Virus record (IMG/VR): IMGVR_UViG_3300036985_004801
Coordinates: 1 to 54,321 of that record
Reading direction: 5' to 3' (one strand)
DNA: 54,321 bases
DNA from: a virus
The position numbers and the translations under genes were made by a program. Positions 39,239-47,661 of this stretch are shown here, in pieces. How positions within the stretch are numbered: the first letter of the stretch is position 1; each line of letters opens with the position of its first letter. Under the pieces are notes generated by a model. That model was not told the DNA's origin. It searched no databases and was given only the letters and a program-made list of their open reading frames with translations.

Positions 39239-42200
39239 ATGGCAAAGCAAAGAAGAGGAGCAGGCAATCAAGATGTTAAAACAACAGGTACTTTTGATAA
39301 AAGTCTTGTTACAGATACTAGTGATTTTCATTTACCAGAAAATTCATGGACCTATGCTAGGAATGCTATTAATAACACACGTAAGGGAGATATTGGTAAG
39401 TTAAGTACTGAACCTGCAAATGACTTTTGTACTTATGCACCGTATACAATTATTGGTGCTATACATATAGAAGAAGACAGATGGTTGATGTTCTCAACAA
39501 ACAATACTGATTCAGAAATTGGTATCTTTAAAGAAGGTACTTGTAATTATACTACATTAGTCAATGATAAATGTTTAAAGTTTAGTACTGATTTTTTAAT
39601 TAAAGGAATTATAAGACCAACTTATAATTGTTCTTTTAATGCTTATTGGGATGATGGAAAAAATGTATCAAGAGTATTAGATATTTCTGATGTACCATGG
39701 AAACAAATTTGTGTAACAACTGATGGATGTACTGTATGTACTGATACAACAGATCTTGATTGTGATAAACTTAGATTAGAATCTTTTATACAGACACCTT
39801 GTATTAAAATTGTTAAAGGTAAAGGAGTTGCAAGTATAGCAAATGGTACATACCAAGTACAAATAGCATATCTTGATAATCAACAAAGAGTTACAGATTA
39901 TTTTATTCCATCTAATCCTTTGTCTTTATTTGATCATACAAATATTAATAGTTCAATTGATATTTATATTTCTAATTTAGATACTAATTTTACTGATTAT
40001 AGTTTAGTTTTAATATATGTTGTAAATGAAAATACTGTTGCTAGACAAATGGGAATCTATAGTACTAGACAAAATGTTGTTACAATAGATTATATTGATC
40101 TTACTCTTCCTGTTGTTCCTTTATCCTTAATGCCGATAATAACACCAGTTCCAGATAAATCTGAAGCTATATATAATGTTGGTAGTTATGCTCTAAGAGT
40201 TGGACCAACAACAAAATTTGATTTTAATTATCAACCCTTGGCTAATCAAATAGAAACTTTTTGGCAATGTGTTGAATATAAAAATGAGTACTATAAAAAT
40301 GGTGGTACTAATATAGGATACATGCGTGATGAAGTATATCCTTTCTTTATAAGATGGGTATATAATACAGGTGATAAATCAAGTAGTTATCATATTCCAG
40401 GTAAAGCTGCAACTGACTTTTATCTTACAGATGATACTGGAGCAAATGCTGGTCTAATTGCTGAAGATGCAATATGTCCTGCTACAATAAATGATATTGA
40501 AAGTCCTGATTATATACCAAAAGTTTTTGAAGTATATAATACAGCTACATTAACTACTACTCCTAATACAATATTGCCAGATGGAGGATTATTAGTAGCA
40601 GAAGGTAAAATGGGATACTGGGAATCAGTTGAACTATATGATGATAACAATCCAATTGTTTGGAATTCAAATATAGCTGGACATCCTGAATGGAATCTGT
40701 GTGGTAAACCTATTAGACATCATAAATTTCCTGAAAATGTAATTATTTCAGGTGGATCTTCAAATACTATTACTAATCATTATAAAGATGGTGGTGATAA
40801 AATTAGAATCATGGCAGTACGTTTTGATAATGTACAACCACCAGTTGACAACAGTGGTGCTTTAATCTCTAACATTGTTGGTTATGAAATTCTAAGAGGT
40901 AACAGGACTGGAGCAAAAACTGTTTTATATAAAGGAATAATAAATAATATGTTTTCATATACAGCACCTGCTATTATAACTAATAGAACTGCATTGTATG
41001 CTAACTATCCTTTTAATGATCTAAGGCCTGATCCTTTTATTTCATCAAATCCTACACCAACTAGTTTTGAACCAGGTTCAGGAGGTTTAATTAACTATAC
41101 TCCAAATGCTGCTTATAGTAGAAAACATTTTACTTTTCATTCTCCTGATACAATGTTTGCTACACCATTTTTAGTAGATGATGAAGTAAAAATTTATGGT
41201 GCAGCATGGGGAGATAGTCAAGGTAATTATTTAGAACCTGATCATCATCCAAGACATAAGTTTATAACAGATTTATCATTTTTAGCAGGAATTATTGCAG
41301 GTATTGGTTATGCTATTTCTCAACAGTTAGGTACAAGAGATATTAAATATTCGGGGTATCAAATTGATAGTGATCCAATATTTGCAGGAGCTTCTAATTC
41401 TGCAGGAAATGTGATTCCAGCAACAACTGTATTAACTGCTGCACAAGCAGCTGCAATTAATACAGTTGGTTTACAAGGATTTGTTGATGGTTTTTCTGGA
41501 CAAAATGTAGGGGTTGCTTCAACAACTTCTGTAACACAATTGGCTCTTAGAACTGCAAGTCAAGTAGCTGCTAGTGTTCCTTCATCAGGAATAACTTCAG
41601 GTACTGTTGAAATTACTTATAAAGATCAAGATTCTAATCCTGGACCGATTAAAGTAATAATGCTTGCTTTAGGTAATCCTATATTTGTAAGTCAAATGTC
41701 TGAAGGAGCTGCTACTACAATGAAATTAATTTTATCATTGGGATCATGGCAACAATTTGCTGTACAATATCAAGCATTATGTAAATATGAAAACTTTGCT
41801 GCACCTTATGCTCATAATAGAAGAAGACGAGTTAATGATGCTAGATATTTAAAACAAGGTATTCAAGATTATCAATCTAATTATGTTATTAATCATAAGC
41901 TTAGAAATGATACAGCAATGTTTGATACTACAGTAGATATAGATGATATTACAGGAACAATTGCTGATGTATCAAGGCCGCAATTAATATCAACTCTTTC
42001 AGAAGATAATAAGTTTAATACATATTCAAGAAGAGCATCTTCTCATTATGTAGCTTTAAAAACTAGATTAAGAAATCAATATGGACAGTTGCAATCTGTA
42101 AGACAATTATTAGCATCTTCTTGTATAACTCCTATAGCATTAACTAATTCAGGTGTAATATTTGGAGGAGATATTTATATTGGTAAATATTCAGAAAAAA

Positions 42201-44152
42201 ATACATTATATTATTTTCAACAATGGTTAGATGGTGAACTTGATGGAGCTATATTTAATTACAACAAGTATAAGATGTTTGAAAATACTGCTTTTTGGAT
42301 GGACACTGATCCATTTGATTTAATGGAGTTTGTAAATAGTTTTCCAAGTGCAATTAGTAGTGCTCTTACAGGAGGTTCATTATCTTCGGTTATGGCATCA
42401 TTTGTTACTCCTTCTGATAAACATTGTTTTGATAGATTAGGTATTGCATCTAATGGAATATTCTTGTTAAAGAAAGCATACATGTATTTATTTAATTCTG
42501 GTGTTAGAGATTTCTTTGTAGAGTCAGAATTTAATGTAGATATGAGAGATTGGCAAGATATTGAATCTCAAAAACATTATCCAGTTCTTTCTAATTTAAG
42601 AACAATGTTTGGAATGAAATTGATAAGAGCTGATAACTATTATAAAATAGATAGAAGTTTATCTTGGTCATTCATGGCAAGTCAAAAAATACCTTGGGGT
42701 ATTATGCAAGATAGAGATTATAACCCTTTATTGTCTGAAAGTTGTTATACTAAATTTCCAAGAAGGTTACTTTATTCATTACCACAAAATGCAGCACAAC
42801 AAGATGTATCTTTATTAAAACAAGATAACTGGAGAATATTTTTACCAAATAATTATGCTGATTATGAAAGTAATGTAACAGCAATTAAGTCTATTGATAG
42901 AACTGCAGCATTGATTCTTTTTGAAAATCAAGCTCCTGGATTATTACCTGGGGTTGATGAATTAAAAACACAATCTGGTACAGCAGTAACAATTGGAGAT
43001 GGTAATTTGTTTGCAAGAAAATTACAACAACTTTCAAACTCAGAAACTTCTTATGAATTTGCATCTTGTCAAAGTAGATTGTCTGTATTAAATACTCCGG
43101 CTGGTGTATTCTGGATGAACTTAAATCAAGGTAAAATATTTAGTTATTCTGGTGGATTAAAAGAGATATCTTTAAAAGGAAATAAGTTTTGGTTAAATAC
43201 ATATTTACCATATAAATTACTTGAGGACTTTCCTACATTCTCTGTTACAGATAATCCTGTATCTGGAATAGGATGTCAAACAATTTATGATAATGAATAT
43301 AGTTTAATCTATTTCTGTAAGAAAGATTACAAATTAAAGAAAGACCTACCAGTTACTGTTGAGTATGTGGGTGGTTCTAAGTTTTTAATTAATGATGTTT
43401 TTATAGCAAATGCAGGAGATCCTTTATACTTTGATGATTGTTCATGGACATTAAGCTATGATCCTAAAATTCAAGAATTTGTATCATTTCATGATTGGCA
43501 TCCAGATTTATCTTTAGGTGCTAAGAATACCTTTTTAACAACTAAGGGTAATGGTATATGGAAACATAATAATATTTGTAGTTTATATTGTAACTACTAT
43601 GGTAAAGACTATCCATTTGAAGTAGAGTTTCAATTAGATAATAAGTTTGCTGTAGCTACAATGAGAAATGTAGAGTTCTATATTGAAAGTTATATATATG
43701 ATTCTAAAAATTGTTATGATAGATTTCATGTATTAGATCATGGATTTAATGAAGCTGTAGTACATAATTCAGAACAAGTATCTGGTTTGTTAAAGTTAGC
43801 AATTACTCCTAAGAATGATATACCATTACTATTAAGTTATCCTAAAGTTCAATTAGATCACATAGATATTATCTTCTCTAAAGAAGAACAACAATATAGA
43901 TTTAATCAATTCTGGGATATAACAAATGATAGAGGTGAATACAGTAATGCTGAAGAACTTATTTGGAATACAGAAGATAATGGTTATATTCGTAATCTGA
44001 ATCCAGTAAATTTAAACTATAACAAGCAAGAATTTCAAAGGAAAAAATTCAGACACTTTAATAATAGAGTAATTTTAAAAAGAACAGATAACAATAATGT
44101 TGAGATACTTGTAAGTTTAGCAGTAAGTAATCAACAATTATCTCACAGATAA
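39239..44152 (+). CDS. Giant tail stabilisation/muzzle-type protein (1637 aa)
   Basis: The largest gene of the window. The N-terminus has FHLPENSWTYARNAINNTRK, which is typical of crAss-like stabilisation proteins (P22 gp10-like tail needle/stabiliser families). The body is made of repeated beta-rich segments with aromatic residues (GIIRPTYNCSFNAYWDDGKN), consistent with a large beta-propeller-type assembly, and ends in helices. It would build the tail hub/muzzle at the distal end of the short tail and secure the DNA. It starts 2 bp after the connector gene. Confidence 0.78.
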   Translation: MAKQRRGAGNQDVKTTGTFDKSLVTDTSDFHLPENSWTYARNAINNTRKGDIGKLSTEPANDFCTYAPYTIIGAIHIEEDRWLMFSTNNTDSEIGIFKEGTCNYTTLVNDKCLKFSTDFLIKGIIRPTYNCSFNAYWDDGKNVSRVLDISDVPWKQICVTTDGCTVCTDTTDLDCDKLRLESFIQTPCIKIVKGKGVASIANGTYQVQIAYLDNQQRVTDYFIPSNPLSLFDHTNINSSIDIYISNLDTNFTDYSLVLIYVVNENTVARQMGIYSTRQNVVTIDYIDLTLPVVPLSLMPIITPVPDKSEAIYNVGSYALRVGPTTKFDFNYQPLANQIETFWQCVEYKNEYYKNGGTNIGYMRDEVYPFFIRWVYNTGDKSSSYHIPGKAATDFYLTDDTGANAGLIAEDAICPATINDIESPDYIPKVFEVYNTATLTTTPNTILPDGGLLVAEGKMGYWESVELYDDNNPIVWNSNIAGHPEWNLCGKPIRHHKFPENVIISGGSSNTITNHYKDGGDKIRIMAVRFDNVQPPVDNSGALISNIVGYEILRGNRTGAKTVLYKGIINNMFSYTAPAIITNRTALYANYPFNDLRPDPFISSNPTPTSFEPGSGGLINYTPNAAYSRKHFTFHSPDTMFATPFLVDDEVKIYGAAWGDSQGNYLEPDHHPRHKFITDLSFLAGIIAGIGYAISQQLGTRDIKYSGYQIDSDPIFAGASNSAGNVIPATTVLTAAQAAAINTVGLQGFVDGFSGQNVGVASTTSVTQLALRTASQVAASVPSSGITSGTVEITYKDQDSNPGPIKVIMLALGNPIFVSQMSEGAATTMKLILSLGSWQQFAVQYQALCKYENFAAPYAHNRRRRVNDARYLKQGIQDYQSNYVINHKLRNDTAMFDTTVDIDDITGTIADVSRPQLISTLSEDNKFNTYSRRASSHYVALKTRLRNQYGQLQSVRQLLASSCITPIALTNSGVIFGGDIYIGKYSEKNTLYYFQQWLDGELDGAIFNYNKYKMFENTAFWMDTDPFDLMEFVNSFPSAISSALTGGSLSSVMASFVTPSDKHCFDRLGIASNGIFLLKKAYMYLFNSGVRDFFVESEFNVDMRDWQDIESQKHYPVLSNLRTMFGMKLIRADNYYKIDRSLSWSFMASQKIPWGIMQDRDYNPLLSESCYTKFPRRLLYSLPQNAAQQDVSLLKQDNWRIFLPNNYADYESNVTAIKSIDRTAALILFENQAPGLLPGVDELKTQSGTAVTIGDGNLFARKLQQLSNSETSYEFASCQSRLSVLNTPAGVFWMNLNQGKIFSYSGGLKEISLKGNKFWLNTYLPYKLLEDFPTFSVTDNPVSGIGCQTIYDNEYSLIYFCKKDYKLKKDLPVTVEYVGGSKFLINDVFIANAGDPLYFDDCSWTLSYDPKIQEFVSFHDWHPDLSLGAKNTFLTTKGNGIWKHNNICSLYCNYYGKDYPFEVEFQLDNKFAVATMRNVEFYIESYIYDSKNCYDRFHVLDHGFNEAVVHNSEQVSGLLKLAITPKNDIPLLLSYPKVQLDHIDIIFSKEEQQYRFNQFWDITNDRGEYSNAEELIWNTEDNGYIRNLNPVNLNYNKQEFQRKKFRHFNNRVILKRTDNNNVEILVSLAVSNQQLSHR

Positions 44153-44179
44153 CTATTTAATAGTTAAGATATGTAAAAT

Positions 44180-44187
44180 TAATTTTG
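44180..44187 (+). promoter_or_regulatory. Bacteroidota-type promoter for cargo genes (TAATTTTG)
   Basis: TAATTTTG fits TAnnTTTG, with TAGTTAA starting 19 bp upstream (44161), as at 12031. It sits 12 bp before the ATG at 44200 and is followed by the start-region pattern TATATTAAT. Confidence 0.6.
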
Positions 44188-44199
44188 TATATTAATATT

Positions 44200-47100
44200 A
44201 TGAAAAGGCAATTAGCAAAAAAAATTGATAAATTTAAATTGGGAGGAACACCTAATTTGAATACTGTGTATATCAATAATTTGACAAAGATGCTCAACAA
44301 TACTGTAGGAAATAATCAATTATCCCAAGCTGAATATGGCATGGATATGCAATTTGGTGATCCTACTAAACCAAAAAAACCACAGACTGCTAAACCTGTA
44401 CAACCATATTACACATCTGATCGTAAAGATTATGATTATCATGTGCAGGCGAAACTTGATAGTTTCGCTTTATATAATTACACCAAGTTACAAAGAGAAC
44501 TTGAAAAAGGTACAGACCGTAATTCAAGAATGAGTCAATATTTGGGTAGTCCAGTATATACAGAAGAGGGTGTAAAAGGGCAAAAAATCTTAAAAAAAGA
44601 AGCGGCTAAAATTTTAAAAGAACACCCTAATATAAAAAGTGGGACTTATAAAGAACCTAAAAGTTATAAAAGTTATTCAGGTAGTTGGGATGTCCATCAC
44701 CCTAAAATTAAGCCTCAAGGAACGTGGTCAGGTCATGCATTAAATGATGATTATTCTAATGCAAAACCAGTACAAGAAGTTATTTTTAGAGCAAATAATA
44801 ATACTATAAAGAAGACATTAACACCTATACCTACAAAAGTAAAATATGCTAATAAGAAAAAGACAATAACAAATGTTAATGCAGTACCAGAAGATAAAGT
44901 AATACCTCAAGATGAGATTACACCTCTTGATCCTATGTCTTTTCCACAAGTTGCAAGACCTGAGCAACAAATTATTCCAGCTCCACCATATGTAAAACCT
45001 GTTCATTATGCTGGCCCAAGATATGGTACATTAGCTGGGGATGAGAATCTTAATTTACCTGAAGGATATACTCAAGAACAAAGAGAAGCAGCTAGAAGAA
45101 AGTTTGCTGCTGATGAGTTTACAAGAAAAACTTTAGAGTACCAACAACAACAAAGAGGTACTCAACCTGTTGTTCAAACACGTAAAGAAGGAGGAGAACC
45201 ATTTAGTTTGAATACCAAGTATATTAATAATTTAACAAATATTCTTAATAATGTGGCAGGAAATAATCAATTATCTCAAGCTGCATACGGTATGAACATG
45301 CAACCTGGTGGTCCTGATAAACCTGTAAAACCAAATAATATAACAACACAAGATACTGATATTTCCTTAGAAGATTATTTAAAACTATATGAAAATTCTT
45401 TAGCTTTAGAAAAAGGTATTACAAGTATGCCTAATTATAAATTACAAGGGTCAAGTAATAATGTAGATGATTATTTAAAACAATTAGCACAAGCAAGAGA
45501 ATATTGGGCTGATTCTCCAAAAGAATTAGAACAATTACAAAGTCAATTAAAATCTAATTTATTAAATAAAACTGATCAGCAACGTAAATATGCAGAACTA
45601 TCTGTAGCAAGAAAAATAGAAACAAATAATATTAATGATTATCATACAGTTGTATCACCAAATAGTTTTTATCAAAGAGATCTATCAAATGGTTTTGTAA
45701 ATAAAAATTTTCCACCTGCATATTATGATTCTAGAGTAAAACCTTCTTCAAGAAATAATTATAGTTATCAATCTTCTGATGAAAATGATAATTTTTTTGA
45801 TAACATTGAAGTATATAAATATGATCCAGTTGAAGTTAAAAAACAAGCCTTATTAAAATATGCTGATTCTGAAGAAGCTTTTCAAAATATTTTAAATAAC
45901 TCTACAGGAAATGATATAGCTCCATTAAAACGTATACCATATGCACAATCTGTGCAACCCAAACAAGAAATAATACCTGCTAAACCATATGTAAAACCTG
46001 TTCATTATAGAAATTGGAATCCTAGGTTTTATGAAAATGAAAATATGGAAATGCCAGAAGGATATACTCAACAAGATGTTGAAAAAGAAATAAGAAGAAG
46101 GCAATCAGCAGAATATGATAAAAGAGCATTAGAGTATCAAGAACAAGAAAAAGCTAAAATTACTAAAAGATTAAAACCAGCAGTTCTTACTGAAAATTTT
46201 AAAGAAGGAGGAGAACCAGATAAAACACTGCCTGATGAGGAATGGTATAAAAAGTATCAACAACAAAAAGCTAAATATGAAAGTGATAAAGCTAAGGGTA
46301 TAATATCTAGTACTGGTTATCAAGATGAAGTAACTGTTACACCTGCTAATAATAATAGACAAAAAGGAATACAAGTTACTCCTGAACAATATAAGGAATT
46401 AGAAAGAAAAAGTAAGGGGGAAAAGTGGGCAAAACAATTTGGTGAACAGTATAGTACATATGAATCTCAACCATGGAATCATACACCACAAAGTGCAGGT
46501 TCTGCTGATTGGTTCTGGACTTTACCTTTTGCTGCTCCAGCTGCAATAGAAGCTGCAGGTGCTATAGGAGCAATGTCACTTCCGTTTATGTCTACTATAC
46601 CAGGTGCTACTGTAGGTAATGCAGCAATGGCCGCAGGTATGGCTAATAGTTTTTATAAAGCTCCTCAAAATGTTAAAGATTGGTATGATGTATCACAAGG
46701 TACCAAAGATTGGAAAGAAGCAGCAGCAGGAACTGGAGAAATTGCTTTAGGTTTAATAGGATCAAAAGCAGGATTTAAGTCAGTTGCAGATGATGTTGCA
46801 CAAGGTGCTAAAACTGTTAGTAAAAGTGTTGGTAATACATATGATAATATTGCTGAAGGTGATAATTTTTTAAATTATGCATGGCAAAGTCCAGCAGCAA
46901 AAATTGATAGATTAGCTGGTGAACTTGATAAAATGCCAATGTCACAAAATATATTTGATAAAATTAAAAATAATACAAATATTTCATCTGAAGATAAACT
47001 TTTTATAAAAGATTATGAAATTGGTAGTGGACCATATACAGGTAGAGGGGTGTCTAATCCTGAAAGAAGAGCAAAACTTAATGAAATTTTAAAAAAAGCT

Positions 47101-47643
47101 AATATATCACTTGATGAACCAGCAGTAATTTCAAGAAGAATTGATTCAGCAAATAGTGATATATTTCATTTAGAAAATGGAGTATATAAACCAAATAGAA
47201 TTACTTCTTGGTCTGGAGGAAGAGATCATCTTGGAAATATAAAATATGATGGAGGTGTAGATAGAATGGTTGTAAAATTACCAAAAGGAGAACATAATAT
47301 TTTAAAAAATCCTTATATTCCACTTACAGAAGAGGAAGTAGCTGCATATGAACAACTACAAAGAGATGCAGGTAAGAGTTTTGATCCACGACTTCTTGGT
47401 GATAGATCCGGAGAAAGAGAATTATTATTAGGAGAAAATGCTCAATTTAAAAAGATGGGTAAAGTAAAAAATTTATTTGGAGGTCATGATTTTATTATGA
47501 AACCTAAATGGCATTTACAACCAGCAACTATTGAAGGAGGATTTAAAAATGGTGGTGATGTTGAATCATGGGAAGATGATCTTGATAATGAACAAATAAA
47601 AGCTTATAGAAAAGCTGGGTATATTGTTAAAGTTATTAAATGA
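44200..47643 (+). CDS. Large virion protein with tandem duplication and candidate ADP-ribosyltransferase domain (1147 aa)
   Basis: The start is ATG 44200 (MKRQLAKKID); a TTG at 44185 is the only longer option. Residues 15-673 hold two ~1-kb duplicated segments with conserved edges. Residues 770-830 are hydrophobic/Ala-rich (FAAPAAIEAAGAIGAMSLPF). From about residue 925 an ART-like domain appears: PYTGRGVSNPERRAKLNEIL, R979/R980 in VISRRID, STS-like TSWS (1002-1005), and E1072-R-E1074 in GERELLLG. The C-terminal tag GGDVESWEDDLDNEQIKAYR recurs in related form in the next protein. It is probably an injected cargo protein. Confidence 0.6.
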   Translation: MKRQLAKKIDKFKLGGTPNLNTVYINNLTKMLNNTVGNNQLSQAEYGMDMQFGDPTKPKKPQTAKPVQPYYTSDRKDYDYHVQAKLDSFALYNYTKLQRELEKGTDRNSRMSQYLGSPVYTEEGVKGQKILKKEAAKILKEHPNIKSGTYKEPKSYKSYSGSWDVHHPKIKPQGTWSGHALNDDYSNAKPVQEVIFRANNNTIKKTLTPIPTKVKYANKKKTITNVNAVPEDKVIPQDEITPLDPMSFPQVARPEQQIIPAPPYVKPVHYAGPRYGTLAGDENLNLPEGYTQEQREAARRKFAADEFTRKTLEYQQQQRGTQPVVQTRKEGGEPFSLNTKYINNLTNILNNVAGNNQLSQAAYGMNMQPGGPDKPVKPNNITTQDTDISLEDYLKLYENSLALEKGITSMPNYKLQGSSNNVDDYLKQLAQAREYWADSPKELEQLQSQLKSNLLNKTDQQRKYAELSVARKIETNNINDYHTVVSPNSFYQRDLSNGFVNKNFPPAYYDSRVKPSSRNNYSYQSSDENDNFFDNIEVYKYDPVEVKKQALLKYADSEEAFQNILNNSTGNDIAPLKRIPYAQSVQPKQEIIPAKPYVKPVHYRNWNPRFYENENMEMPEGYTQQDVEKEIRRRQSAEYDKRALEYQEQEKAKITKRLKPAVLTENFKEGGEPDKTLPDEEWYKKYQQQKAKYESDKAKGIISSTGYQDEVTVTPANNNRQKGIQVTPEQYKELERKSKGEKWAKQFGEQYSTYESQPWNHTPQSAGSADWFWTLPFAAPAAIEAAGAIGAMSLPFMSTIPGATVGNAAMAAGMANSFYKAPQNVKDWYDVSQGTKDWKEAAAGTGEIALGLIGSKAGFKSVADDVAQGAKTVSKSVGNTYDNIAEGDNFLNYAWQSPAAKIDRLAGELDKMPMSQNIFDKIKNNTNISSEDKLFIKDYEIGSGPYTGRGVSNPERRAKLNEILKKANISLDEPAVISRRIDSANSDIFHLENGVYKPNRITSWSGGRDHLGNIKYDGGVDRMVVKLPKGEHNILKNPYIPLTEEEVAAYEQLQRDAGKSFDPRLLGDRSGERELLLGENAQFKKMGKVKNLFGGHDFIMKPKWHLQPATIEGGFKNGGDVESWEDDLDNEQIKAYRKAGYIVKVIK
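44242..46219 (+). repeat. Tandem ~1-kb duplication within one gene
   Basis: Unit 1 (44242-45189) and unit 2 (45190-46219) begin with a similar sequence (YINNLT..LNN..GNNQLSQA.YGM) and end with a similar sequence (IIPA.PYVKPVHY ... PEGYTQ). The middles are unrelated. Each unit is preceded or followed by a K.GG.P motif. The pattern suggests an ancestral duplication with one exchangeable internal part. Confidence 0.7.
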
Positions 47644-47661
47644 TTTTATAGTAGATAGTTT

